A stretch of 64,000 nucleotides of DNA from Burkholderia metallica (GCF_902832845.1 NZ_CADFDB010000010.1:62001-126000); one strand, 5' to 3'. Positions 46,449-55,295 are shown, counted from the first letter of the stretch. Made by a program: numbers and translations. The notes: generated by a model from the letters alone, not told the origin.

Positions 46449-47254
46449 AGCCACACCCCGCTGAAGCCGAACGTCACGGGCCCGGTCAGGAACGCGCTGC
46501 CGGCGCCGTCCCAGCGCACCGTGACGTCGCCGCCGTCGCACTCGACCCGCACGGCCGCGTCGAGCAGCCCGCGCCGGATGCCGTTGACCACCGCGCCGCA
46601 CGCACACGATCCGGAGCCGAGCGGCACGCCGCCGCCGCGCTCCCAGATGCGCAGGCGAATATGCGTGCGATCGATGACCTGGACGAAATGCACATTGGTT
46701 TTCTGCGGAAACAGCGGATGCGTTTCGATGGCCGGGCCGAGCGCCGCGACATCGATCGTGCGCAGATCGTCGACGAAGAACGTGCAATGCGGATTGCCCA
46801 TGCTGCACGCGGCCGGCGCGCCGGGCAGCGGCAGCGCGAGCGTGTCGAGCGCGTCGGCGACCGGCACGTCCCGCCAGCCGGTGAGCGGCGTGCCCATCCC
46901 GACGGTGATCAGGCCGTCGGTGTCGCCCGAACACACGAGATAGCCGCGCGGCGTGCGCAGCACGAGCGACGTCATGCCGGTTTCCTGCATCAGCTTCCAC
47001 GCGACGCCGCGCGTGGCGCTGCCGCACGTGTCGAGCGCCGAGCCGTCGGCGTTCCAGAACGCGACGCGGGCCGCCGCGTCGTCGCAGTCCGACACGACCG
47101 CGAGCTGGTTGAAGCCGATGCCGCCACGCCGGTCGCCCATGCGCCGTACCAGCGCGCGGTCGATGCGGTGCGCGCGATCGTGATCCTGGCCGCGCAGGTC
47201 GACGATGACGAAGTCATCGCCGTTCGCGTTCATCTTCTGAAATCCGATCGGCAT
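46445..47254 (-). CDS. DapF-like epimerase paralogue with Cys-to-Ser change
   Basis: 269 residues of the diaminopimelate epimerase family: FQKMNANGDDFVIVDL, NADGSALDTCGSATRG (first catalytic Cys, C77), MGNPHCTFFVDDL and WERGGGVPLGSGSCACGAV. In canonical DapF the last motif reads about ERGxGETxACGTGA; the second catalytic Cys is Ser214 here, and a Cys appears at 217. So ordinary two-base epimerisation of diaminopimelate is doubtful. A different racemase, epimerase or dehydratase is more likely. It is coupled to an ECF41 sigma gene. Confidence 0.85.
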   Translation of the reverse strand: MPIGFQKMNANGDDFVIVDLRGQDHDRAHRIDRALVRRMGDRRGGIGFNQLAVVSDCDDAAARVAFWNADGSALDTCGSATRGVAWKLMQETGMTSLVLRTPRGYLVCSGDTDGLITVGMGTPLTGWRDVPVADALDTLALPLPGAPAACSMGNPHCTFFVDDLRTIDVAALGPAIETHPLFPQKTNVHFVQVIDRTHIRLRIWERGGGVPLGSGSCACGAVVNGIRRGLLDAAVRVECDGGDVTVRWDGAGSAFLTGPVTFGFSGVWL

Positions 47255-47578
47255 GGCAATTCCGGTGGGAGGCAGGCGAACACTGTACGGTGCGCGCGGC
47301 CGGGGATCAATGCCGTTCGCGCGCGGGGCCATGCGGCGCCGGGAGATGCGACGCGCCCGGCGCACGGCGCGCAGCCCGCTTGCCGATCACGTCGTTGCCA
47401 CGCCGCCCGGGTTCGTCACGCGCCGCTTGGGGGACACCCCAATGACGAAGCATATCGTAAGGTGTGTAATATAAATGAAAGTTAAATTCGGATCTGTCTG
47501 TAGTCGTGACGCCCGCGCGCCCGCGTAACGGATCCGGCTCTCCGCCACGCGCCATTCTCGCCTTCAATAGAACACCCT
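47255..47578. other. Divergent promoter interval
   Basis: 324 bp between the DapF-like and symporter starts. An AT-rich patch at 47451-47492 (about half AT in very GC-rich DNA) is the likely promoter of the symporter. No palindrome stood out. Confidence 0.5.
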
Positions 47579-49069
47579 ATGGAACAACTCGTCGATTCGC
47601 TCAACGGTGTCATCTGGAGCCCCGCGCTCATCTTTCTCTGCCTTGCCGCGGGGCTGTACTTTTCGCTGCGCACGCGCTTCGCGCAGGTTCGCCATTTCGT
47701 CGAGATGCTGCGCCTGATGCGCGGCAGCAAGGCTTCGGCGGAGGGCGTGTCGTCGTTCCAGGCGCTGGCGATGTCGCTGTCGGGGCGCGTCGGCACCGGC
47801 AACATCGCGGGCGTCGCGACGGCCATCACGTTCGGTGGCCCCGGGGCGATGTTCTGGATGTGGCTCGTCGCGTTCCTCGGCGCGAGCACCGCGTTCGTCG
47901 AATCGACGCTGTCGCAGATCTACAAGGTGCGGCGCGAAGGGCAGTATCGCGGCGGCCCCGCGTATTACATCGAGAAGGGGCTCGGCATCCGCTGGTATGC
48001 GGTGGCGTTCGCGATTGCCACCGTGCTCGCGTGCGGGCTGCTGCTCCCGGGCGTGCAGGCGAACGGGATCTCGTCCGCGATCGAGAATTCGTTCGGCATC
48101 GCGAAGCCCGTCACGGGCGCGGTGCTCGTGCTGCTGCTTGGGCTCATCATCTTCGGCGGCGTGAAGCGGATCGCGCGCGTCGCGGAAATCGTCGTGCCGT
48201 TCATGGCGCTCGGCTACATCCTGATCGCGTGCGTCGTGATCGCGCTCGACATCGAGCGCCTGCCGGGTGTCGTCAAGCTGGTGTTCGAAAGCGCGTTCGG
48301 CTTCGAGGCCGGCTTCGGCGCGGTGCTCGGCATGGCGATCCAGTGGGGCGTGAAGCGCGGCGTCTATTCGAACGAAGCGGGGCAGGGCACCGGCCCGCAC
48401 GCGTCGGCTGCCGCCGAAGTGACGCACCCGGCGCAGCAGGGGCTCGTGCAGGCGTTCTCCGTCTACGTCGATACGCTGTTCGTCTGCTCGGCGACGGGCT
48501 TCATGATCCTGATCACCGGCGCGTACAACGTGGTCGCGCCGGGCGGCCGCGCGCTGTTCTCGGGCGCGGCCGGCATCGAGGCCGGCCCCGGTTATACGCA
48601 GATGGCCGTCGAGTCGGTGCTGCCGGGCTTCGGCGCGGCGTTCGTCGCGATGGCGCTGTTCTTCTTCGCGTTCACCACGATCCTCGCGTACTACTACATC
48701 GCGGAAACCAACGTGGCGTACCTGAGCCGCGCGCGCAGCAGCGCCGCCGGCACGTTCGTGCTGCGCGCGGTGATCCTGCTCGCGACGCTGTACGGTGCGG
48801 TGAAGAGCGCGAGCGTCGCGTGGGCGCTGGGCGACATCGGCGTCGGGTTGATGGCGTGGCTCAACATCGTCGCGATCCTGCTGCTGCAGAAACCGGCGCT
48901 CAAGGCGCTGCGCGACTACGAAGCGCAGAAGCGCGCGGGACGCGAGCCGGCGTTCGATCCGGCCGCGCTCGGCATCGCGAACGCGACGTTCTGGGAGAAG
49001 CCGGCGGCGGCCAGCGGCGCGCGCGACAGCCGGGCAGAGCCGGTCGTGGTGGCCGAGCGGCAGTCGTAG
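47579..49069 (+). CDS. Sodium:alanine symporter (AGCS family)
   Basis: 496 residues, about 11 transmembrane helices. Family signature SGRVGTGNIAGVATAITFGGPGAMFWMW near residue 65. Imports alanine or glycine with sodium across the inner membrane. The C-terminal tail is Ala/Glu/Arg-rich and cytoplasmic. No convincing ribosome site, but the ATG at 47579 gives the family's N-terminus (MEQLVDSLNGVIWSP). Terminator follows at 49144. Confidence 0.93.
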   Translation: MEQLVDSLNGVIWSPALIFLCLAAGLYFSLRTRFAQVRHFVEMLRLMRGSKASAEGVSSFQALAMSLSGRVGTGNIAGVATAITFGGPGAMFWMWLVAFLGASTAFVESTLSQIYKVRREGQYRGGPAYYIEKGLGIRWYAVAFAIATVLACGLLLPGVQANGISSAIENSFGIAKPVTGAVLVLLLGLIIFGGVKRIARVAEIVVPFMALGYILIACVVIALDIERLPGVVKLVFESAFGFEAGFGAVLGMAIQWGVKRGVYSNEAGQGTGPHASAAAEVTHPAQQGLVQAFSVYVDTLFVCSATGFMILITGAYNVVAPGGRALFSGAAGIEAGPGYTQMAVESVLPGFGAAFVAMALFFFAFTTILAYYYIAETNVAYLSRARSSAAGTFVLRAVILLATLYGAVKSASVAWALGDIGVGLMAWLNIVAILLLQKPALKALRDYEAQKRAGREPAFDPAALGIANATFWEKPAAASGARDSRAEPVVVAERQS

Positions 49070-49143
49070 CAACGCCTCCCGTGGCGGTGCGCCGTCTGCG
49101 AGGACGGCGGCGCGCATTGCGGGAATCCTGCGGTTCACTCCAG

Positions 49144-49172
49144 CGGCCGGCACTTCTGTTGCCGGCCGTTTT
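49144..49172 (+). terminator. Terminator after the alanine symporter
   Basis: CGGCCGGC (49144-49151) pairs with GCCGGCCG (49161-49168) around a 9-nt loop and is followed by four T. Confidence 0.75.
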
Positions 49173-49231
49173 GCATCGTGCTGCGCCGGGCAGGCCGGCG
49201 CGATTCCCGACGCTTCCCCCGAACGTTGCGC

Positions 49232-49268
49232 GCACATCTACGTAATTCTACGTAGATGTGCATACGTA
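49232..49268. promoter_or_regulatory. Palindromic TACGTA cluster upstream of cstA
   Basis: A perfect inverted repeat with 13-bp arms (49232-49244 and 49249-49261) and a 4-nt ATTC centre, followed by another TACGTA at 49263-49268. TACGTA thus occurs three times in 30 bp. No T run follows, so it is not a terminator. At 150-190 bp before cstA it looks like the operator of a DNA-binding regulator. Confidence 0.65.
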
Positions 49269-49418
49269 GTTGTCCGCTTGTAAGCTGCCCCCGTCGCACG
49301 GAATACTACGGCCCATCGCCGCGGCCTTTGCGAGACCGTGGCACGACGCATCGACGTCACGCGTGTGCGGTGCCTTCGCCGCATGCCATCTAAAACATAT
49401 TGGAGACCAGGAGACGCC

Positions 49419-51497
49419 ATGAATCGGGCTTCCAGTACCCTGCTCTGGATTGCGGTCGCGCTGCTCGGCGCGTTCGCGTTCGGCACGATCGCACTCGCAC
49501 ACGGCGAGCGCGTCAGTGCCCTCTGGATCGTGATCGCCGCAGTCTGCGTGTATCTGATCGCGTATCGCTTCTACAGCCGTTTCATCGCCAGCAAGGTCAT
49601 GCAGCTCGACGGGCTGCGGATGACGCCGGCCGTCAAGTACAACGACGGCCTCGACTACGTGCCGACCAACAAGTACGTGCTGTTCGGCCATCACTTCGCC
49701 GCGATCGCCGGCGCCGGCCCGCTCGTCGGGCCCGTGCTCGCCGCGCAGATGGGCTACACGCCCGGCATGCTGTGGATCCTGGCCGGCGTCGTGTTCGCCG
49801 GCGCGGTGCAGGACTTCATCGTGCTGTTCATCTCGACGCGCCGCGACGGCCGCTCGCTCGGCGACCTCGTGAAGATGGAGCTCGGCACCGTGCCCGGCGT
49901 GATCGCGCTGTTCGGCGCGTTCCTGATCATGGTGATCATCCTCGCGGTGCTCGCGCTGATCGTCGTGAAGGCGCTGACCAATTCGCCGTGGGGCACGTTC
50001 ACCGTCGCCGCGACGATTCCGATCGCGCTGTTCATGGGCGTCTATACGCGCTACATCCGCCCGGGCCGCATCGGCGAAGTGTCGATCATCGGCTTCGTGC
50101 TGCTGATGGCGTCGATCGCGTTCGGCCAGCACGTGCACGATTCGCCGACGCTCGCCGCGTGGTTCACGTTCACCGGCACGCAGCTCACGTGGATCCTGAT
50201 CGGCTACGGCTTCGTCGCATCGGTGCTGCCGGTGTGGCTGCTGCTCGCGCCGCGCGACTACCTGTCGACGTTCCTGAAGATCGGCACGATCCTCGGCCTC
50301 GCGATCGGCATCCTGGTCGTCGCGCCGGAGCTGAAGATGCCCGCGCTGACGAAGTTCGTCGACGGCACGGGCCCGGTGTGGTCGGGCAACCTGTTCCCGT
50401 TCCTGTTCATCACGATCGCATGCGGTGCGGTGTCGGGCTTCCACGCGCTGATCTCGTCGGGCACGACGCCGAAGCTGATCGACAACGAAACCAACGCGCG
50501 CTTCATCGGCTACGGCGCGATGCTGATGGAATCGTTCGTCGCGATCATGGCGCTGGTCGCCGCGTGCGTGATCGAACCGGGCATCTACTTCGCGATGAAC
50601 GCGCCGGCCGCCGTGCTCGGCTCGACGCCGGAAGCGGTGGCCAATACCGTCACGCAGTGGGGATTCGTGCTGACGCCCGACATGCTCACGCAGACCGCGA
50701 AGGCCGTCGGCGAAACGACGATCATCGCGCGCGCGGGCGGCGCGCCGACGCTGGCCGTCGGCATGGCGCACATCCTGCACCAGGTGATCGGCGGCGAAGC
50801 GATGATGGCGTTCTGGTATCACTTCGCGATCCTGTTCGAAGCGCTGTTCATCCTGACCGCCGTCGACGCCGGCACGCGCGCGGGCCGCTTCATGCTGCAG
50901 GACCTGCTCGGCACGTTCCACCCGGCGCTCAAGCGCACCGAGTCGCTGCCCGCGAACCTGGTCGCCACCGCGCTGTGCGTGGCTGCGTGGGGCTACTTCC
51001 TGTATCAAGGCGTGGTCGATCCGCTCGGCGGCATCAACACGCTGTGGCCGCTGTTCGGCATCTCGAACCAGATGCTCGCCGCGATCGCGCTGGTGCTCGG
51101 CACCGTCGTGCTGTTCAAGATGAAGCGCGAGCGCTACGCATGGGTGACGATCGTGCCGACCGCGTGGCTGCTGATCTGCACGCTGACCGCCGGCTGGCAG
51201 AAGATTTTCGACGCGAACCCGAAGGTCAGCTTCCTCGCGCACGCCGCGAAGCTGCAGGCCGCAGTGGACGAAGGCAAGGTGCTCGCGCCGGCGAAGTCGA
51301 TCGCGCAGATGAAGCGGATCATCTTCAACGACTACATCGATGCGGCGCTGGCCGGGCTGTTCATCTTCGTCGTCGTGAGCATCGCGGTGTACGGCGTGAT
51401 CGCCGTGCTGCGCGCGCGCCGCGAGTCGAAGCCGACCGTGCGCGAGACGCCGTACGAGCCGATGCCGGCCGCGCAGGCGCTCGGCAGCGGCCGATAA
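49419..51497 (+). CDS. cstA: Carbon starvation protein A, pyruvate/peptide transporter
   Basis: 692 residues with about 16-18 transmembrane helices, of the CstA/BtsT family. Motifs: GHHFAAIAGAGPLVGPVLAAQMGYTPGMLWI near residue 85 and GFHALISSGTTPKLI. These carry pyruvate or peptides with protons in starving cells. GGAG twice (49402 and 49410) before the ATG at 49419. Paired with ybdD 12 bp later, as in most proteobacteria. Confidence 0.95.
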   Translation: MNRASSTLLWIAVALLGAFAFGTIALAHGERVSALWIVIAAVCVYLIAYRFYSRFIASKVMQLDGLRMTPAVKYNDGLDYVPTNKYVLFGHHFAAIAGAGPLVGPVLAAQMGYTPGMLWILAGVVFAGAVQDFIVLFISTRRDGRSLGDLVKMELGTVPGVIALFGAFLIMVIILAVLALIVVKALTNSPWGTFTVAATIPIALFMGVYTRYIRPGRIGEVSIIGFVLLMASIAFGQHVHDSPTLAAWFTFTGTQLTWILIGYGFVASVLPVWLLLAPRDYLSTFLKIGTILGLAIGILVVAPELKMPALTKFVDGTGPVWSGNLFPFLFITIACGAVSGFHALISSGTTPKLIDNETNARFIGYGAMLMESFVAIMALVAACVIEPGIYFAMNAPAAVLGSTPEAVANTVTQWGFVLTPDMLTQTAKAVGETTIIARAGGAPTLAVGMAHILHQVIGGEAMMAFWYHFAILFEALFILTAVDAGTRAGRFMLQDLLGTFHPALKRTESLPANLVATALCVAAWGYFLYQGVVDPLGGINTLWPLFGISNQMLAAIALVLGTVVLFKMKRERYAWVTIVPTAWLLICTLTAGWQKIFDANPKVSFLAHAAKLQAAVDEGKVLAPAKSIAQMKRIIFNDYIDAALAGLFIFVVVSIAVYGVIAVLRARRESKPTVRETPYEPMPAAQALGSGR

Positions 51498-51509
51498 CCG
51501 GAGGCCGCG

Positions 51510-51716
51510 ATGTTCAGCGATCTCGGCAGCGACCTGCGCAGCGCGGGGCGTTACCTCGGGCAGGCGTTGCGGCTGATGGTCGGCTTGCCCGACTACGACA
51601 CCTACGTCGCGCACATGCGCGAGACCCATCCGGACCGCGAGCCGATGACGTACGAGGCATTCTTCCGCGAGCGTCAGAATGCGCGGTACGGGTCGGGGGC
51701 GGGAAAGTGTTGCTGA
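51510..51716 (+). CDS. ybdD: YbdD/YjiX family protein (DUF466)
   Basis: 68 residues: [49 protein letters not shown], then KCC at the end. This is the small soluble partner gene of cstA/btsT, needed for transporter function in some bacteria. CGGAGG at 51499-51504 precedes its ATG. Terminator at 51768. Confidence 0.95.
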   Translation: MFSDLGSDLRSAGRYLGQALRLMVGLPDYDTYVAHMRETHPDREPMTYEAFFRERQNARYGSGAGKCC

Positions 51717-51767
51717 ACCCGTTCGTCGAAATGAACTGACGATTCGGGCCTGTCATCGAAACAGAAG

Positions 51768-51797
51768 CGCCGCGACGGATGTCGCGGCGTTTTTTTT
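51768..51797 (+). terminator. Terminator after cstA-ybdD
   Basis: CGCCGCGAC (51768-51776) pairs with GTCGCGGCG (51781-51789) around GGAT and is followed by eight T. Strong rho-independent terminator. Confidence 0.92.
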
Positions 51798-51913
51798 CGT
51801 GGGCGGGCCGGCGGTGCGCGTCGCCGTTTGCCCGGGCGCAGCACGGCGAATGCCGGCCGCCGGTATCATAGGGGCTTCTTTTTTTCCCCGATGGACCCGC
51901 AGGAGAACACGTC

Positions 51914-52534
51914 GTGCATGTCGGTGAGCGTTTCAACAGCATTTCCCATCTCGTCGGCGCGGTGCTGTCGGTGGCGGGTCTCGTGGCGCTCGTGACGATG
52001 GGCGCGCTCGAAGGCGATCCGTACAAGGTCGTGAGCTTCAGCGTGTACGGCGCGATGCTGATCCTGCTCTATGCGATTTCGACGCTGTACCACAGCGTGC
52101 GCAATCCGCGCCTGAAAGCGATCCTGCAGAAGTGCGACCACGCGGCGATCTACCTGCTGATCGCCGGCAGCTACACGCCGTTCACGCTGGTGACGCTGCG
52201 CGGCCCGTGGGGCTGGTCGCTGTTCGGCGTGAGCTGGGGGCTGGCCGTGTTCGGCATCGTGCAGGAGCTGACGCTCGGCCGGCGCACGCGCCTGCTGTCG
52301 ATGATCCTGTACGTGGCGATGGGCTGGCTCGCGCTCGTCGCGGTGCGCCCGCTGCTTCATGCGCTGCCGCCGGTCGGCACTGCATGGCTCGTGGCCGGCG
52401 GCCTGATCTACAGCGCCGGGATCTACTTCTTCATCAACGACGAACGCATTCGCCACGGGCACGGCATCTGGCATCTGTTCGTGCTGGCCGGCAGCCTGTG
52501 CCAGTTCGTCAGTGTCGCGATGTACGTCGCGTAA
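51914..52534 (+). CDS. Hemolysin III / YqfA-family membrane protein
   Basis: 206 residues with seven transmembrane helices and the family's putative metal motif: STLYHSVRN, KCDHAAIYLLIAGSYTPF and GHGIWHLFVLAG supply His/Asp ligands. Member of the PAQR/HlyIII superfamily, probably membrane-lipid related rather than a toxin. GTG start at 51914 with AGGAG at 51901. Confidence 0.92.
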   Translation: MHVGERFNSISHLVGAVLSVAGLVALVTMGALEGDPYKVVSFSVYGAMLILLYAISTLYHSVRNPRLKAILQKCDHAAIYLLIAGSYTPFTLVTLRGPWGWSLFGVSWGLAVFGIVQELTLGRRTRLLSMILYVAMGWLALVAVRPLLHALPPVGTAWLVAGGLIYSAGIYFFINDERIRHGHGIWHLFVLAGSLCQFVSVAMYVA

Positions 52535-52643
52535 GCGGAATGCCGCGTCGAGCCGGTGACGACGCGCAACGGGCGCGTGTGCCGGCGAGTGCGCGATCGA
52601 CGCGCAGCGCTTGGCGTCGACGCGGCCCGTTCGCCGGCGGCCG

Positions 52644-53075
52644 TCACGTGCGCTCGGGTGCCGGCGCGGCGGCCCGCAGCGCGAGAAAACCGACCCAGCC
52701 CCAGTACACGCGATGATGCGCGATCAGCCCGTCGCGCAGATCCATCACTTCGACGAGATCGACCTGGTCGCCGTCCGGCGTGGCGCGCGGATATTCCCAC
52801 GTGAGCTGGCGGCCGTTCGAGAAGAACAGCCCGGTGCGATACCAGCGCCCGAGCCGGCTGCCGGGGTTACGCAGGCCGGCCGCGAAGAACGCGCCGATCG
52901 CGGCCTTGCCGTGCAGCACGCCGGAGCCGTGGTCGGGCAGCGTGGCGACGATCAGCGGCGTTTCGAGCACCGCATCGTCGGCATACAGCGCCATCAGCGC
53001 GTCGACGTCGTGCGCGACGACGGATGCGTGCCAGTTTTCGTAAATGTGCCGGACGTCGGCGTCGGCGTGTGTCAT
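52644..53075 (-). CDS. SnoaL-like (NTF2-fold) protein
   Basis: 143 residues: HIYENWHASVVAHDVDALMALYADDAVLETPL and LVEVMDLRDGLIAHHRVYWGWVG are typical of SnoaL-like domains. No signal peptide. Function unknown, possibly small-molecule binding or isomerase. Confidence 0.85.
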   Translation of the reverse strand: MTHADADVRHIYENWHASVVAHDVDALMALYADDAVLETPLIVATLPDHGSGVLHGKAAIGAFFAAGLRNPGSRLGRWYRTGLFFSNGRQLTWEYPRATPDGDQVDLVEVMDLRDGLIAHHRVYWGWVGFLALRAAAPAPERT

Positions 53076-53193
53076 GGCGGGTTCCGGAAGTGTCGATAAC
53101 GGAACCCACTGTATCGGCGCGACGCCGCGAGACGTTTCACGCCGGCCCGAAACGTGGATGCGGATCGGGTCGAAGGCGGCCGCGCATCGGCCC

Positions 53194-53547
53194 TTATCCG
53201 GCCAGCGCGTCGAGATTCAGCACGTACGACTTGCCGATCCATACCGCGCAGTCGCGATGGTCGCGCAGGTCGTCGCCGGTATTCGGATGCAGGAAGATGT
53301 CGAGCGCGCCGTGGTTCAGCACAAGCCACGGCACGATGGCGTCGAAGCGCGCGGCTTCGAACGCGATCTGGTACGACCAGGCCGGATGCGGGCCGACGAG
53401 GCGCTCGTGAAAGCGGCCGAGTTCGACGACCGCGCCGAACCGTTCGTCGACGACCTGGCGAAACGCCCAGGCCGCGTCGCGGCTGGCCGCATCGAAATAG
53501 ACGTGCGCGTGCCAACTGTGGATGGCGGTGGTGTCGGGGGCAACCAT
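53194..53547 (-). CDS. DOPA 4,5-dioxygenase-family protein
   Basis: 117 residues. The family's histidines are visible in HSWHAHVYFDAASRDAAW and FHERLVGPHPAWSYQIAF; LNHGALDIFLHPNTGDDLRDH follows. Bacterial members are extradiol-type ring-cleaving enzymes or hypothetical. The ATG at 53547 (MVAPDTTAIHSW) fits family length. 118 bp from the SnoaL-like gene in the same direction. Confidence 0.88.
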   Translation of the reverse strand: MVAPDTTAIHSWHAHVYFDAASRDAAWAFRQVVDERFGAVVELGRFHERLVGPHPAWSYQIAFEAARFDAIVPWLVLNHGALDIFLHPNTGDDLRDHRDCAVWIGKSYVLNLDALAG

Positions 53548-54037
53548 GACGAGACTCGAAAAAATGGGAATGCATGAGGCGCCGTGCGCAACGGCCGATG
53601 CGTGATTATCGCGCGTCCTCGCTGCGCGCGTCGTGTCGCTATCCGGCAATCCGGGCACGTCGGTTTGTGCTGAATCACGGAATCGTTCGTTAAGACAAAA
53701 CCCGAAATCGAGGTGTGCGCACGCGCGATATCGCGCCGCAAGCGTTGCCGGCAGGTACGCCGGCTGCGATCGCGCCGGCAACACGTCATTTCGGAAAATG
53801 CAAAAACGCGGTGTGCGCTGCCGCGGATCGCCCGAATCCACGCGATCAGCGCGTTGAAAGAAATAAGGAAATTCCGGTTCGAAGGGATGCGCGCGCGACT
53901 CGGTTTGCGCACCGAAATGCGAAGCCGAAAATATCAATTGCGGAATCGGCTATTCAAGCGCAACGCGGCGCGACCTACGATGGTTTCAACGCATCGTCGA
54001 ACCCGATCGATGCGGGGACAACCATCTGGAGGCCACC
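53548..54037. other. AT-richer gene-free divergent region
   Basis: 490 bp with clearly lower GC than the genes (for instance 53680-53710 and 53855-53950). It holds promoters for the dioxygenase (minus) and the small three-gene operon (plus). Open frames across it have no ribosome site. Origin of the AT-rich stretch is unclear. Confidence 0.5.
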
Positions 54038-54415
54038 ATGCGATCCCTCGTTCCCGTTGCCGTACTTTCCTGCGCGCTCGCTGCGCTGCCCGCTGTCGGC
54101 TTTGCGCAGCCGGTCGCGCCAGACGGCGCACCGAATGCCGCACTGTCGAGCTGGTCGGCCGCGCGTGCCGAAACCGACGCGCAATTGATGCAGATGACGC
54201 GCGCCGGTTATCGCGCGACGTCGGCCGGCAATCAGAACTATCCGCTCGCGATGCAGCGCGCACTCGAACGTGTCCGTAATCCGGTGCCGGACCGCTCGCG
54301 CGAAGAGCGGGCCGCAATGGAGGCACGCGCCGCGCGCGACGCGCAGGGCGGCCATCCGGTCAAGGCGTTCTTCGTGAAGACCGCGTACTACCTGAAGGGC
54401 GAGAACACGTTCTGA
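54038..54415 (+). CDS. Exported DUF4148-like protein
   Basis: 125 residues. Signal peptide MRSLVPVAVLSCALAALPAVGFA, cleaved before QPV. The body (ETDAQLMQMTRAGYRATSAGNQNYPLAMQRALERVRN) resembles the DUF4148 pattern, ending in an unusual VKAFFVKTAYYLKGENTF tail. First of three linked small genes. Function unknown. GGAGGCC before the ATG at 54038. Confidence 0.75.
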   Translation: MRSLVPVAVLSCALAALPAVGFAQPVAPDGAPNAALSSWSAARAETDAQLMQMTRAGYRATSAGNQNYPLAMQRALERVRNPVPDRSREERAAMEARAARDAQGGHPVKAFFVKTAYYLKGENTF

Positions 54416-54429
54416 TACAGGAGACGAAC

Positions 54430-54642
54430 ATGGCTTGCACGATCCGATCTGCCGGCGTCGTGCGCACGTCGGCGCTGCGCCGGCGGCCGGCCGCGCACGC
54501 GACGCAGCGGCACGGCGAGGGGCACGGCGCGCTGCGTCGTGCGAAGCACCGGCGGAATGCGCATCGTGCCGCCGTTGCGTGCCGCGTCGCATCGCCGGCT
54601 TTCGCGTCGAACGACGCGCCCGCCAACGGGAGCCCATCATGA
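54430..54642 (+). CDS. Small Arg/Ala-rich hypothetical protein
   Basis: 70 residues, begins MACTIRSAGVVRTSALRRRP and is rich in Arg, Ala and His. On composition alone it looks like shadow, but CAGGAGACGAAC directly precedes its ATG, it lies 14 bp after the previous gene, and its stop overlaps the next ATG (ATGA). I keep it as a probable gene or a translated coupling leader. Confidence 0.5.
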   Translation: MACTIRSAGVVRTSALRRRPAAHATQRHGEGHGALRRAKHRRNAHRAAVACRVASPAFASNDAPANGSPS

Positions 54643-55127
54643 AGCACACCCGGAAGAACCGTCGCCGCGTGCCGCTGACCCGCGAGTGGCTGCTGCCGCT
54701 GCCGCCCGTGCATGCACGCGACATCTCGCTGAAATGCCACATGGCGCTCGTCGCGCTGCGTGGCGGGCATGGCAACGAGGCGCTGTTGATGCGGTTGCGC
54801 ACGAGCGTCTACCTCGTGTTCCTGGCGCTCGACGATGCGGTGTGCGCGGACGCGGACATCGACCTGTGCGTGGACGCGGAGCGTGTGCTCGATGCGGGCG
54901 TCGCGCGGGCGGCGCAGGGCGGCACATGGACGCTGCGCGACGACGAATGCGCGGTACTCGAGCAGGTACTCGCGGCGAACGACACGTGCGTCGCGACGCT
55001 CACGCGGCATCGGCTCGCCGAGCTGTGGGAGCACGTGTGCCTGTTCGCGTCGAGCGGCCAGCCGGCGCTCGTCGCGGGCGCGGCGCAGAAGATGCGCACG
55101 CATGCGGCCGAATCGCTGGCCGCGTAG
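54639..55127 (+). CDS. Hypothetical protein
   Basis: 162 residues, mostly helical. N-terminus MKHTRKNRRRVPLTREWLLPLPP; the body has DISLKCHMALVALRGGHGNEALLMRLRTSVYLVFLALDDAV. No membrane span, no signal. I do not recognise the family. It starts inside the stop of the previous gene. Three genes from 54038 form an operon closed by the hairpin at 55264. Confidence 0.75.
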   Translation: MKHTRKNRRRVPLTREWLLPLPPVHARDISLKCHMALVALRGGHGNEALLMRLRTSVYLVFLALDDAVCADADIDLCVDAERVLDAGVARAAQGGTWTLRDDECAVLEQVLAANDTCVATLTRHRLAELWEHVCLFASSGQPALVAGAAQKMRTHAAESLAA

Positions 55128-55263
55128 CGCCGCACCGGTTTCGCAGGGAGGATGGAGGAGACAGGGCCGGTTGCGACACGCGCTGCTTCGGCGAGGGCGC
55201 GGCCGTCGCGGCCAGACGGTGAGCGCCGAACGCCGAACGCGGCGCAACACCGCGGCCCAAAAC

Positions 55264-55295
55264 AAAAAGCGCCACGGAGCGGACTCCGTGGCGCT
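55264..55295. terminator. Bidirectional terminator between small operon and hpnH
   Basis: AGCGCCACGGAG (55268-55279) pairs with CTCCGTGGCGCT (55284-55295) around CGGA; an A run (55264-55268) gives the T tail for minus-strand transcripts, so it mainly ends hpnH. Confidence 0.85.
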
